A DNA stretch of 64,000 nt from Gulbenkiania mobilis (GTDB lineage: Bacteria; Pseudomonadota; Gammaproteobacteria; Burkholderiales; Chromobacteriaceae): the NCBI GenBank assembly GCA_004346645.1, contig SMDA01000006.1, positions 108,052 through 172,051 on the forward strand, read 5' to 3'. The position numbers and the translations under genes were made by a program. Positions 19,641 to 28,461 of this stretch are shown here, piece after piece (position 1 is the first letter of the stretch; each line of letters starts with the position of its first letter). The notes under the pieces were generated by a model, which ran no database searches, was not told where the DNA came from, and saw nothing but the letters and a program-made list of their open reading frames with translations.

Positions 19641-20774
19641 TCAGTGTACGGCGAGGGTGGGGCGTCCGTACATCCAGCGTTCGCTCTGGCGACGCACCAC
19701 CTCCGACAGCGAGCCGCTGTCGGCATAGGCTTCCCGCAGCCACAGGCTGTCGCTGTTGCGCTTGAGGATGCGCTCGCGCAGCGCTGCGTGCGCATTGGTG
19801 CAGCCCAGCGCCTCGGCATGCGGCCACAGCCTGTCCAGCGTGAACAGCATGTCTTCCAGCAGGCTGGTCTGGCGCTGTTCTGCCGCATCCACCAGCACTG
19901 CGTCGTAGCCGAAGCGGCACGCCTGAAAGCGGTTGTAACTGTAGGTGAGCATGTGATCCGGGTTGTACGGCCGGGGTTCGCCTTCCAGACACTCGCGCGC
20001 CAGCATCTGCGCATACGCAGCGAGCAGCACAGGGGTGTCGATGGCCAGGGGCGTGTCGCAGATGCGGATCTCCACTGTGCCGTACTCGGGCTTGGGCCGG
20101 ATGTCCCAGTAAAAGTCCTTCATGCTCGCCACGATGCCCAAGCCAGCCATTTTCTGGAAGTAGGTGTTGAAGGCGTCCCAAGTCTGCACCGCCGGCATCA
20201 GGCCAGACAGCGGGAAGGCGTTCACGCTCGTCAGCCGCGCACTCTGGAACAGGGTGTCAACACCCTGGGAGAAGGGTGAGGACGCCGACAGCGCGATGAA
20301 ATGCGGCATGTAGCGTGCCAGGAAATGGGTGAGGCGCACGCCGGCGTCCCCGTCCGGGCAGCCAATGTGGATGTGCTGCCCATACACCGTAAACTGCTTG
20401 GCCAGATAGCCGTAAAGTTCTGACACCAGGCGGTAGCGTTCCTTGGGGTAGATCTGCTGGTCGCCCCAGTGCTGAAAGGCGTGGGTGCCCCCGCCAGCCA
20501 ACCCCAGGTTGAGTTTCTGGGCGCTCTTGACGAGCAGGGCGCGGATCGCCAGCAGTTCCTGCAGCATCTCGTCGACGCTGGTGTGCACTGCCGTGCCGAT
20601 CTCGATCATGCCTTGGGTGATTTCAGGCTTGATGTCGAAACCGTGGTCAATCGATTCGATCTGCAGCAGCAGGTCGTCCGAACCGCGCGTCAGGTTGTAG
20701 TCGCGACGGTTCACGATCATCAGTTCGAGTTCCACCCCCAGGGTGAGCGGGGTGCTGTTCTTGAATTCCAGCAT
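19641..20774 (-). CDS. YbdK-type carboxylate-amine ligase (glutamate-cysteine ligase family 2)
   Basis: ATP-dependent ligase of 377 residues with weak gamma-glutamyl-cysteine ligase activity in the E. coli relative; the true substrate is unsettled. Signatures are TLGVELELMIVN, AGGGTHAFQHW, YGQHIHIGCPDGD and the EIRICDTP stretch. ATG 20774 is chosen because GGAG lies 6 nt upstream; an in-frame GTG at 20786 would add four residues. It lies 15 nt after the antiporter stop and is probably co-transcribed with it. Confidence 0.88.
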   Translation of the reverse strand: MLEFKNSTPLTLGVELELMIVNRRDYNLTRGSDDLLLQIESIDHGFDIKPEITQGMIEIGTAVHTSVDEMLQELLAIRALLVKSAQKLNLGLAGGGTHAFQHWGDQQIYPKERYRLVSELYGYLAKQFTVYGQHIHIGCPDGDAGVRLTHFLARYMPHFIALSASSPFSQGVDTLFQSARLTSVNAFPLSGLMPAVQTWDAFNTYFQKMAGLGIVASMKDFYWDIRPKPEYGTVEIRICDTPLAIDTPVLLAAYAQMLARECLEGEPRPYNPDHMLTYSYNRFQACRFGYDAVLVDAAEQRQTSLLEDMLFTLDRLWPHAEALGCTNAHAALRERILKRNSDSLWLREAYADSGSLSEVVRRQSERWMYGRPTLAVH

Positions 20775-20789
20775 GCATGTCTCCACGGA

Positions 20790-21983
20790 TCAGCGCGGCG
20801 TTTCGCCGGCCTGCTGCAAGGCAAAACGGGTGAGGATCGGTCCAGCGATCTCGAGGATGAACACCCCGGCGAGCATCAGGCCAGTGAAGGCAGCCGAACC
20901 GGCGGGCAGTGAGGTGGCGCCCAGAAGCGCCAGCGAATGTGTTCCGCCCGACAGGGGGGACAAGGCCAAACCCAGCCATGCACCGCGCCGGTGGGTCAGC
21001 CCGTTGGCGCGGGCGGCGGCCCACCACACCACCATCATGCTCAGCGTGCGTACCGCGAGCCAGGCGGTGGCAACCAAGGCGAAGTGGCGTAGGTCACCAG
21101 GGGACAGCTGTGCACCGGCTGCCACGAAAAAGGCCACGAAGAAGAAGCTACTACGTCCGGCCAGAGGCGGTTCGGTCACCGTGTGGCCGCGTTCGATCTG
21201 GCGGGTGCCCACGCCCAGGACCAGCAAAGCCAGTGGCGGCAGGAAGTCGAGCAGGGCTGACAGCCCCACCACCAGCGCGATGATGCCAAATAGCAGCACC
21301 GCCTGTGCATCGCGCTCGCGTCCACCCAGCCACTGGTTGACACGGATGGCGACGCTGGCGCTGACCAGGCCCAGGGCCACAGAACCCAGTACCAGCCAGC
21401 CCGGTCCGATGAGGGATTCCTCCACGCCGTGCGCGGCTTCGAAGTGGTTGTAGGAAATGGCGATGCCAAAAGCGACCAGGCCAAACAGGTTGCCAAGGCC
21501 GGTGGCGGTCATCAGGCGTTCGGTCACTTGCCCTTCGGCCCGACTTTCCCGCACGATCTCGAGAATCACCACCGGAGACGTCATCATTGCCACCGAGGCC
21601 GTGAGCACCGCTGCGCCGCCCGGAATGCCCAGCGCGACCAGCACGGCAAACACGCCAACAAAAACGATCAGGCAGCCGATGGCCACCGTACCCAGCAGGA
21701 TGCGCTCGCGCCGCAGCCAGGTCAGGTCGATGCGGCGGCCAATCTCGAACAGCGCCAGTCCCAAGGCCAGCTGCAGGAACAGGTTGGCCGAACGCAGCAT
21801 TTCCGCGTCGATCAGGGCAAGGCCGGCCGGGCTGATGATCAGGCCGGCCAACACGTAGCCGGTAATGGCGGGTAGATGCACCACGCGCCGCGCGATCTGC
21901 CCGCCCAGCACGCCCACGATCAGTAGGATGCCGAATGCGGCCAGCGGGTTAAGGGTGAGGGTAGGTAGGGACCATTCAGACAT
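20790..21983 (-). CDS. CPA2-family cation:proton antiporter
   Basis: A 397-residue inner-membrane protein with about 12 hydrophobic segments, related to Kef/Na+-H+ exchangers but without the C-terminal TrkA-N domain. It has conserved helix stretches AITGYVLAGLIISP and LGLALFEIGRRID. The transported ion cannot be told from sequence. Start ATG 21983 is backed by GGGAGG. It lies just upstream of the YbdK-type ligase, on the same strand. Confidence 0.8.
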   Translation of the reverse strand: MSEWSLPTLTLNPLAAFGILLIVGVLGGQIARRVVHLPAITGYVLAGLIISPAGLALIDAEMLRSANLFLQLALGLALFEIGRRIDLTWLRRERILLGTVAIGCLIVFVGVFAVLVALGIPGGAAVLTASVAMMTSPVVILEIVRESRAEGQVTERLMTATGLGNLFGLVAFGIAISYNHFEAAHGVEESLIGPGWLVLGSVALGLVSASVAIRVNQWLGGRERDAQAVLLFGIIALVVGLSALLDFLPPLALLVLGVGTRQIERGHTVTEPPLAGRSSFFFVAFFVAAGAQLSPGDLRHFALVATAWLAVRTLSMMVVWWAAARANGLTHRRGAWLGLALSPLSGGTHSLALLGATSLPAGSAAFTGLMLAGVFILEIAGPILTRFALQQAGETPR

Positions 21984-22084
21984 TTCGCCTCCCATGATGG
22001 CCTTCTGGTTGGTAATCCTTCTCGCATGAAGGGGCGTGGGAATTACGAGTTGTCATAAACCTAGAGGTTCATTATTTCTTTCGT

Positions 22085-22903
22085 ATGTTCTTGGACTGGT
22101 TTCGCAAAACACCCGGGCACGGCACGAACGATGCTGTTAACCGCGGGCTCGACTCTATAGCAAGTGGCATGCCCATTCTTGCTGGGCTTTCCGTTCCCGA
22201 TAGAGGCACGCTCGTGGCTCTGGCAGGCTGGCTGATCCGGAACAAGGCTTTTGTCACCGCAGATGGGACCACGCTGGACGACGAGGCGGTGGCTGTGCTG
22301 GCCCTACAGCTGGCCCTGCCGGCGCTGCATCTGGGCGAGGCGGCGTTTGCCGGCTGGGAGGAGGTGATCGTCTATCCGGATGCGTTCCGTGTGCGCGATG
22401 TCTGGCTGGACGACGACGGACTGATGCACGAGGCGGATCGCTGGCTGGTGGGTGAGGCGCGGCATGACGGACCGTTGATCCTCTCGCTGCCCGATGTGCT
22501 CGATTCGCCGCGGCTTGATGGCTGGAACGTGGCCATTCACGAGCTGGCGCACAAGCTCGACCAGCTGGATGGGGAGGCCAACGGCTATCCCCCCTTGCAT
22601 CGCGGCATGGATCGGGCTGCCTGGCATGCCGCGTGGAGCGATGCTTACGAAGGGTTCGGACGGGCGCTGGAGCGGGGCGAAGAGGGGTGGCTGGACCCTT
22701 ACGCCGGCGAGCATCCGGCCGAGTTCTTTGCCGTGCTCAGCGAATACTTCTTCGAAGCCCCGCACTGGGTACGGGACGACTATCCCGCGCTTTACCAGCA
22801 GCTAGCGCAGTTCTATCGTCAAGACCCTGCGGGACGTCTGGCCCGCCTGCCTCTAGAGGGCTTGTTGCCGCCGCCCGAAGCAGGGTCGACGGCGCACGAT
22901 TGA
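22085..22903 (+). CDS. mtfA: MtfA-type zinc metallopeptidase
   Basis: A 272-residue M90-family peptidase related to Mlc titration factor A, which in E. coli removes the Mlc repressor from the glucose transporter. The zinc motif HELAHKLD and the downstream glutamate in EFFAVLSEYFFE are intact. No Mlc partner is visible here, so the regulatory role is inferred only from the family. Confidence 0.88.
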   Translation: MFLDWFRKTPGHGTNDAVNRGLDSIASGMPILAGLSVPDRGTLVALAGWLIRNKAFVTADGTTLDDEAVAVLALQLALPALHLGEAAFAGWEEVIVYPDAFRVRDVWLDDDGLMHEADRWLVGEARHDGPLILSLPDVLDSPRLDGWNVAIHELAHKLDQLDGEANGYPPLHRGMDRAAWHAAWSDAYEGFGRALERGEEGWLDPYAGEHPAEFFAVLSEYFFEAPHWVRDDYPALYQQLAQFYRQDPAGRLARLPLEGLLPPPEAGSTAHD

Positions 22904-22919
22904 GCGCCAGCGAAATAAA

Positions 22920-22950
22920 AGGGTTGGCCGAAGCGGCTTCGGCCAACCCT
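22920..22950. terminator. Terminator made of two inverted TTGGCCGAA words
   Basis: AGGGTTGGCCGAAGC (22920-22934) and its exact reverse complement (22936-22950) form a near-continuous 15-bp stem between convergent mtfA and the MHS transporter. On the minus strand it is followed by TTTTATTT, so it should terminate the transporter transcript. This is the clearest example of the repeat word used as a terminator. Confidence 0.85.
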
Positions 22951-22967
22951 GTCTGCCAGAACCCGTT

Positions 22968-24296
22968 CTATCGGGTGGCAAAAGCCAGCTTGGCGGCGCC
23001 GCGCTGGTTCAGTAGCAGGTAGAAGCCGAGCACCAGGCCCAGCGTGCACAGGCTGGCCACATAATGGGCCGGCGCCAGCGGGTCTGCCTTCATCCACAGT
23101 GTGACCACCATCGGGGTCAGCCCGCCGAAGATGGCGTACGACACGTTGTAGGAGAATGAAAGACCGGTAAAGCGTACCGGTGCTGGGAAGGCGCGCACCA
23201 TTACGTACGGGACCGCCCCGACGATACCGACGGAGAAGCCGGCCACGGTGTAGAGCAGGTAAAGCTGGGACGGGTCGGTAGTCATGGTCTGGTAGAACAC
23301 ATAGCTCGATACGCCCAGCAGGGCGCTGCCACCGATGAAAGTGGCGCCGCTGCCGATGCGGTCGATCACCCGGCCCGCCACGATGCAGCCAATGGTCAGG
23401 GCTATCGTCGCCAGGCTATTGGCTTTGAGCGAGGTGGCCGGGTCCACACCAAACTGCTTTTGCAAGTAGGCCGGCGTCATCAGGATTACCACTACAATGG
23501 CTGCGGAAAGTAGCCACGTCAGCAGCATGGACACCACTACTGCGCGTTTGTGTGCCTTGAGCACCGTCTTGAGCGGCAGCTCTTCCGCCAGCGCCTTGCG
23601 CGCCTGCATCTCGGCGAAGACCGGCGTTTCGTGCAACCAGCGGCGCAGGTACATCGCCACCAGGCCGAATACCCCGCCCACGATGAACGGGATCCGCCAT
23701 GCCCAGTCAGCGATCTGCGACTGAGTGAAAGACGTGTTGATTGCGGTGGCGATCAGTGAGCCGAGCAGGATTCCCGCCGTCAGGCCGGCGGTCAGCGTGC
23801 CACAAGCGTAGCCCGTGTGACGGTCGGGCACGTGCTCCGACACGAACACCCACGCACCTGGCACCTCTCCACCGATCGCTGCGCCCTGCAGAATGCGCAG
23901 CGCCAGCAGCGCCAGCGGCGCCCCGATGCCGATCGCAGCGTAGGTGGGCAGCAGGCCCATGGCCAGCGTAGGCAGGGCCATCAGGATGATGCTGAGCGTG
24001 AACATCCGCTTGCGGCCGAAGAGGTCGCCGAAGTGAGCCATGATGATGCCGCCCAGCGGACGCGCCAGATAGCCGGCCGCGAAGATGCCGAAGGTCTGGA
24101 ACTGGCGCAGCCAATCGGGCATGTCTGGCGGAAAGAACAGATTGCCGATCACCACCGCAAAGAAAACGAAGATGATGAAGTCGTAGAATTCCAGCGCGCC
24201 TCCGAGTGCAGCGAGGGAAAGCGTCTTGTAATCCTGTCGGTTGAGCGGGCGTGCCGGAGCCGCCCCATTGGTCGGGGAAGTCTGATGCGTGTCCAT
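22968..24296 (-). CDS. MFS transporter, metabolite:H+ symporter (MHS) family
   Basis: A 442-residue inner-membrane protein with twelve hydrophobic segments. The MHS/MFS signature after helix 2 (GGIIMAHFGDLFGRKRM) and the RILQGAAIGGEVPGA stretch are clear. Relatives carry citrate, alpha-ketoglutarate, shikimate, proline/betaine and similar compounds; the substrate cannot be decided here. The nitronate monooxygenase gene lies upstream on the same strand, 195 bp away. Confidence 0.85.
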   Translation of the reverse strand: MDTHQTSPTNGAAPARPLNRQDYKTLSLAALGGALEFYDFIIFVFFAVVIGNLFFPPDMPDWLRQFQTFGIFAAGYLARPLGGIIMAHFGDLFGRKRMFTLSIILMALPTLAMGLLPTYAAIGIGAPLALLALRILQGAAIGGEVPGAWVFVSEHVPDRHTGYACGTLTAGLTAGILLGSLIATAINTSFTQSQIADWAWRIPFIVGGVFGLVAMYLRRWLHETPVFAEMQARKALAEELPLKTVLKAHKRAVVVSMLLTWLLSAAIVVVILMTPAYLQKQFGVDPATSLKANSLATIALTIGCIVAGRVIDRIGSGATFIGGSALLGVSSYVFYQTMTTDPSQLYLLYTVAGFSVGIVGAVPYVMVRAFPAPVRFTGLSFSYNVSYAIFGGLTPMVVTLWMKADPLAPAHYVASLCTLGLVLGFYLLLNQRGAAKLAFATR

Positions 24297-24436
24297 GCGT
24301 CTCTCTGTCTTGACTGTGATAAACGGGAACTGTCGATGGGCCGCTCTGCCGCCCTGGTGCCGGCAAGAGTTTTAAGTTTTGAAGCGGCCGTTTGGTAACG
24401 TCCGTGACAGTTCTGCCAGAAACGAGAGTACCGGCC

Positions 24437-24467
24437 GCCGGGCCGCAGGGCAACCCTTGCGGCCGGC
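24437..24467. other. GC-rich stem-loop downstream of the nitronate monooxygenase gene
   Basis: Two 14-nt arms pair with small mismatches around a CAA loop, about 25 bp beyond the monooxygenase stop. There is no T run, so this is at most a weak terminator. Confidence 0.35.
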
Positions 24468-24491
24468 AGGGCCGGGTTCACGCAGGGTGGA

Positions 24492-25523
24492 TCACAGCCC
24501 GGCCAGCCGCTCGCGAGTGGCCAAGGCCTCCGCCATGATGCGTTCGAACAGTTCGCCCACGCTTGGCACATCATCGATCAGTCCCTGTACCTGACCGATC
24601 AGCTGGACGCCCCGCTCATGATTGCCATCCTCGATAGCCAGGCGGATCGACTCGGTAGCGGCACCGAACTGCGCGAGCTGGCGCAATGCCTGCGGCTGGC
24701 GCAGCAATCCGCCCAATACCACCTTGCCCACTGGCATCTGCATGCGCCGCGCCTGCCCCATGGAACGCCAGGCGGCCGTAGCCAGGCCCAGCGGCCGTCG
24801 GGTGGCTCGCCGCGCCGTCGGCGTGTCCATCACCCTGCAGTACAGGCCGTCGAAGTTGCGCGAATAGATGGTGTCGTTCACCGACTTATCGCGGATCAGG
24901 CCCTTGGTGCGATCGTGTACCGGGCTTTCTTGCGTCATCGCCAGCCGGCTGCCCATCGCCACTGCGTCCGCGCCCAGCGCCAGGGCGGCCAGGAGCCCGG
25001 CACCATCGGCAAAACCGCCCGCAGCGATGATCGGAAGCTGACTCACGCGTCGGATGGCGGGCACCAACACCAGCGAGGTCACCTCGCCACCGTGTGCGGC
25101 AGCCTCATGTCCCGTCACCAGGAGCGCGTCCACACCGATGCGCTCGGCTGACTGCGCGTGCTTCTCTGTCACCACGGTGGCGATCACCTTGCCGCCGTAG
25201 CGGCGTGCGCCCTCGACGATCCAGTCCCCTTTGCCGAGGGAGAAGTTGATCACCGGCACCTGTTCCTCCAGGGCCACCTTGGCATTGTCGGCGGCACCCG
25301 GCATCATCAGGGTGCACCCTACCCCGAAGGGGCGGTCGGTCAGCTTGCGGATGCGGTGGATCGCCTCACGGGTAGCCTGTGGCGACAGCGGGCCCGAAGC
25401 CAGAATGCCCAGGCCGCCTGCATTGGACACGGCGGCCACGAGTTCCGGTACGGCGATATAGCTCATGCCCGGGCAGACGAGCGGCCGCTCGATGCCGAAG
25501 GTTTCGGTGAAGGAGGTTTTCAT
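24492..25523 (-). CDS. Nitronate monooxygenase
   Basis: FMN-dependent enzyme of 343 residues that oxidises alkyl nitronates (formerly 2-nitropropane dioxygenase). The FMN barrel signatures CPGMSYIAVPELVAAVSNAG, the catalytic histidine region VTGHEAAAHGG and the phosphate-binding IAAGGFADG and GADAVAMGSR are visible. An enoyl-ACP reductase of the FabK type is the alternative. A perfect dyad about 55 bp upstream suggests a local repressor. Confidence 0.85.
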   Translation of the reverse strand: MKTSFTETFGIERPLVCPGMSYIAVPELVAAVSNAGGLGILASGPLSPQATREAIHRIRKLTDRPFGVGCTLMMPGAADNAKVALEEQVPVINFSLGKGDWIVEGARRYGGKVIATVVTEKHAQSAERIGVDALLVTGHEAAAHGGEVTSLVLVPAIRRVSQLPIIAAGGFADGAGLLAALALGADAVAMGSRLAMTQESPVHDRTKGLIRDKSVNDTIYSRNFDGLYCRVMDTPTARRATRRPLGLATAAWRSMGQARRMQMPVGKVVLGGLLRQPQALRQLAQFGAATESIRLAIEDGNHERGVQLIGQVQGLIDDVPSVGELFERIMAEALATRERLAGL

Positions 25524-25572
25524 GGTCCAGGTTCCGGTAATGGGGGGGTGCGAAATTCCTTTTTATCATAAT

Positions 25573-25588
25573 TCAAACGATTGTTTGA
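25573..25588. promoter_or_regulatory. Perfect dyad TCAAAC-GATT-GTTTGA upstream of the nitronate monooxygenase gene
   Basis: A perfect 6+6 inverted repeat with a 4-bp spacer. It lies in the divergent gap between the monooxygenase gene and the small membrane ORF at 25590. It fits the CAAAC-N4-GTTTG form known for PsrA-like TetR regulators; the actual regulator is unknown. Confidence 0.5.
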
Positions 25589-25589
25589 C

Positions 25590-25760
25590 ATGTATCTTGT
25601 CCTGATTGGCTGGTTGTACGTCGTGCTGATGTTTGCCGTGGCACAGGAGACTCTGGTGCGTGGCATGCTGGTGCTCTTCTTTCTGGGTCTGCTCCCCGTG
25701 CTGTTCCTGGGGTGGCTTGGCCGAAGCAGGCGCCGCAGGAATGAAGAGACCGGCACTTGA
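25590..25760 (+). CDS. Small (56-residue) membrane protein upstream of rpsB
   Basis: An intact frame encodes two hydrophobic helices (about residues 1-20 and 25-44, MYLVLIGWLYVVLMFAVAQE at the start) and a strongly basic tail (RSRRRR). The composition and charge pattern are those of a real small inner-membrane protein with a cytoplasmic C-terminus. I recall similar proteins next to rpsB in other Neisseriales, but could not check. No ribosome site is visible before the ATG, which directly follows the dyad at 25573. Its stop overlaps the rpsB -35 region. Confidence 0.6.
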   Translation: MYLVLIGWLYVVLMFAVAQETLVRGMLVLFFLGLLPVLFLGWLGRSRRRRNEETGT

Positions 25761-25786
25761 GGTGGCGGGCGCTCTGGTGCTAGAAT
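25757..25786 (+). promoter_or_regulatory. Predicted rpsB promoter
   Basis: TTGAGG (25757-25762) and TAGAAT (25781-25786) are separated by 18 bp, close to the sigma-70 consensus. It would give a leader of about 100 nt before rpsB. Confidence 0.65.
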
Positions 25787-25793
25787 CTTGCGC

Positions 25794-25892
25794 CTTCCCG
25801 AATCCGGGAAGTACTACGCACATCCGCGCCAAAGGGTGCCCCGAAGGGGTTGTCTGCGCGGATGGAGGCATAACCCTTTTTGGAGTTTTCGA
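25794..25892 (+). promoter_or_regulatory. Structured rpsB leader, candidate S2 autoregulatory element
   Basis: The first hairpin pairs 25794-25800 with 25805-25811. The second has an outer 9-bp stem (25821-25829 with 25856-25864) and an inner CCCC-GAA-GGGG hairpin (25839-25849). The ribosome site GGAG follows. S2 represses its own mRNA through a leader structure in other proteobacteria, so a similar role is likely, although the fold here was read only by eye. Confidence 0.6.
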
Positions 25893-26621
25893 ATGAGCAC
25901 TACCGTTACCATGCGTCAGATGCTGGAAGCCGGCGTACACTTCGGCCACCAGACCCGCTTCTGGAACCCCAAGATGAACCCGTTCATCTTCGGCAGCCGC
26001 AACAAGATTCACATCATCAACCTGGAAAAGACCCTTCCGATGTTTGTGGAAGCCCAGGAATATGTGCGTCGCCTCGCTGCCAACAAGGGCACCATCCTGT
26101 TCGTGGGTACCAAGCGTCAGGCGCGTGAGATCGTGCGTGAGGAAGCCACCCGCGCCGGCAGCCCGTTCGTCGACCACCGCTGGCTCGGCGGCATGCTGAC
26201 CAACTACAAGACGGTCAAGCAGTCGATCAAGCGCCTGGAAGAAAAGCGCGCCATTCTGGAAAGCGCCGGCGACACCGGCTACAACAAGAAAGAACTGCTG
26301 GACCTGCAGCGTGAAGTTGAGAAGCTCGAGCGCAGCCTCGGCGGTATCAAGGACATGAAGGGTCTGCCGGACGCCCTGTTCGTGATCGACACTGGCTACC
26401 AGAAGGGTGCCATCGTTGAAGCCAAGAAACTGGGCATTCCGGTCATCGGCGTGGTGGACACCAACAACTCGCCCGAAGGCATCGACTACATTATCCCGGG
26501 CAACGACGACTCCAGCCGTGCCATTCGTCTGTACGCGCGTGGCATCGCCGACGCGGTGCTCGAAGGCCGTGCCCAGTCGATCCAGGAAATCGTTGCTGCC
26601 GAAGCGGCCCAGGCCGAGTAA
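25893..26621 (+). CDS. rpsB: Ribosomal protein S2
   Basis: 30S subunit protein of 242 residues. Family signatures include [40 protein letters not shown] and the C-terminal [19 protein letters not shown]. Start at 25893 is backed by GGAG 8 nt upstream. It is followed by a terminator and then tsf, the universal arrangement. Protein levels are probably set by the structured leader. Confidence 0.98.
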   Translation: MSTTVTMRQMLEAGVHFGHQTRFWNPKMNPFIFGSRNKIHIINLEKTLPMFVEAQEYVRRLAANKGTILFVGTKRQAREIVREEATRAGSPFVDHRWLGGMLTNYKTVKQSIKRLEEKRAILESAGDTGYNKKELLDLQREVEKLERSLGGIKDMKGLPDALFVIDTGYQKGAIVEAKKLGIPVIGVVDTNNSPEGIDYIIPGNDDSSRAIRLYARGIADAVLEGRAQSIQEIVAAEAAQAE

Positions 26622-26627
26622 GCAGGC

Positions 26628-26652
26628 AAAAGGGGCGAAAGCCCCTTTTTTT
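26628..26652 (+). terminator. Terminator/attenuator between rpsB and tsf
   Basis: AAAAGGGGC pairs with GCCCCTTTT around a GAAA tetraloop, followed by further T residues. It probably reduces read-through from rpsB into tsf. Confidence 0.85.
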
Positions 26653-26699
26653 GGACCTGTTCATTCCCCTTACCGAATACAGAATTAAGGAGTTCTAGC

Positions 26700-27572
26700 A
26701 TGGCGGAAATCACCGCAAAAATGGTCGCCGACCTGCGCGCTGCCACTGGTCTTGGCATGATGGAATGCAAGAAGGCGCTGGTTGAGGCCGAAGGCGATCT
26801 GGCCAAAGCCGAAGAAATCCTGCGCATCAAGTCCGGTGCCAAGGCCTCCAAGCTGGCCGGCCGTACCGCTGCCGAGGGCGTGATCGCCACCTTCGTTGAA
26901 GGCAAGGTCGGCGCACTGGTGGAAGTCAACTGCGAAACCGACTTTGTAGCCAAGGACGAAACCTTCCTCGCCTTTGCCAAGGCTGCTGCCGAGGCTGCCG
27001 CCAAGGCCAACCCGGCCGACGTGGAAGCGCTGGGTGCCGTTCAGGCCGCCAGCGGTCAGAGCGTTGAGGAAATCCGCAAGGCTGCCATCGCGAAGCTGGG
27101 CGAAAACATGTCCGTGCGTCGTTTCGTACGCTACGAAACCGAAGGCCAGATCGCCACTTACCTGCACGGTTCCAAGATTGGCGTGATCGTCGATTACACC
27201 GGGGGTGACGAGCAACTGGGCAAGGATATCGCCATGCATATCGCCGCCTCCAAGCCGATCTGCGTTTCGAAGGATGAGGTTCCGGCCGAGACTCTGGAAA
27301 CCGAGCGCCGCATCTACACCGAGCAGGCTGCACAGAGCGGCAAGCCGGCCGAGATCGTTGCCAAGATGGTGGAAGGCCGCATCACCAAGTATCTGGCCGA
27401 GGTCACCCTGGTGGGCCAGCCCTTCGTGAAGGATCCGGACCAGACCGTTGAGAAGCTGCTGGCTTCCAAAGGCGCGAAGGTCAATGCCTTCACCATGTTC
27501 GTGGTGGGCGAGGGCATCGAAAAGAAAGTGGTGGACTACGCCGCCGAAGTGGCCGCTGCCGCCAAGATCTGA
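26700..27572 (+). CDS. tsf: Translation elongation factor Ts
   Basis: Guanine-nucleotide exchange factor for EF-Tu, 290 residues. The N-terminal UBA-like domain ([20 protein letters not shown]) and the [14 protein letters not shown] core stretch are typical. Start 26700 follows AAGGAG by 8 nt. Read-through past the rpsB terminator or a promoter in the gap would drive it. Confidence 0.97.
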   Translation: MAEITAKMVADLRAATGLGMMECKKALVEAEGDLAKAEEILRIKSGAKASKLAGRTAAEGVIATFVEGKVGALVEVNCETDFVAKDETFLAFAKAAAEAAAKANPADVEALGAVQAASGQSVEEIRKAAIAKLGENMSVRRFVRYETEGQIATYLHGSKIGVIVDYTGGDEQLGKDIAMHIAASKPICVSKDEVPAETLETERRIYTEQAAQSGKPAEIVAKMVEGRITKYLAEVTLVGQPFVKDPDQTVEKLLASKGAKVNAFTMFVVGEGIEKKVVDYAAEVAAAAKI

Positions 27573-27594
27573 GCCCTGGGCTCCTGATCGACCG

Positions 27595-27624
27595 AACGGC
27601 ACCCTGCCAGCAGGGTGCCGTTTT
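27595..27624 (+). terminator. Terminator after tsf
   Basis: A 12-bp perfect stem (27595-27606 with 27611-27622) with a 4-nt loop ends in TTTT. Confidence 0.85.
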
Positions 27625-27666
27625 GCAAACTGAATTCCGTCATCGCTCTATCATTCCGAGGTAATC

Positions 27667-28386
27667 ATGAGCCAAGCCCCCACCTACAAGCGCATCCTGC
27701 TCAAACTTTCCGGCGAAGCCCTCATGGGTGACGACAGCTACGGCATCAATCGCGCCACCATCGAGCAGATCGTCGGGCAGATCAAGGAAGTGGTCGAACT
27801 GGGTGTCCAGGTCGGGATCGTGATCGGGGGTGGCAACATCTTCCGCGGCGTGGCGCCGGCCGCTGCGGGTATGGACCGGGCTACCGCGGACTACATGGGC
27901 ATGATGGCCACGGTGATGAACGCCCTGGCCTTGAAGGATGCGATGACCAAGGTGGGGCTGGTAGCGCGCGTGCAGTCGGCCCTGACCATGCAGCAGATTG
28001 CCGAGCCCTACGTGCGCGGCAAGGCGATGCAATATCTGGAAGAAGGCAAGGTGGTGATCTTCGCCGCCGGTACCGGCAACCCCTTCTTCACCACCGACAC
28101 CGCTGCGGCCCTGCGTGGGATGGAAATGAACGTCGACATCATGCTCAAGGCCACCAAGGTGGATGGCGTTTATACCGACGACCCGAAGAAGAACCCGGAC
28201 GCGGTACGCTACCAGAGCCTAACCTTCGATGAGGCCATCGGCCGCAACCTGAAGGTGATGGACGCTACGGCGTTCGCGCTGTGTCGTGATCAGAACCTCA
28301 ACATCAAGGTGTTCAGCATTTTCAAGGGCGGCGCGCTCAAGCGGGTCGTGCTTGGCGAAGACGAAGGCACGCTGGTACACTGCTGA
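27667..28386 (+). CDS. pyrH: UMP kinase
   Basis: Hexameric bacterial UMP kinase of 239 residues that makes UDP for nucleotide and envelope precursors. Signatures are [25 protein letters not shown], and the [16 protein letters not shown] loop. It stands between tsf and frr as in most proteobacteria, with terminators on both sides. Confidence 0.97.
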   Translation: MSQAPTYKRILLKLSGEALMGDDSYGINRATIEQIVGQIKEVVELGVQVGIVIGGGNIFRGVAPAAAGMDRATADYMGMMATVMNALALKDAMTKVGLVARVQSALTMQQIAEPYVRGKAMQYLEEGKVVIFAAGTGNPFFTTDTAAALRGMEMNVDIMLKATKVDGVYTDDPKKNPDAVRYQSLTFDEAIGRNLKVMDATAFALCRDQNLNIKVFSIFKGGALKRVVLGEDEGTLVHC

Positions 28387-28400
28387 GTTGGTGATTTGTG

Positions 28401-28438
28401 GGCGGAAACGGCGCCAAGCCGCTTTCCGCCTTGTTTTT
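28401..28438 (+). terminator. Terminator between pyrH and frr
   Basis: GGCGGAAA pairs with TTTCCGCC, with an inner GGC/GCC extension, followed by TTGTTTTT. Confidence 0.8.
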
Positions 28439-28461
28439 CCGAGTTTCGAACTGGAGCTGAG

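Noticed and set aside
26685..27602. 305-codon minus-strand frame opposite tsf
   Set aside because: Antisense shadow of tsf, which has an exact start and ribosome site.
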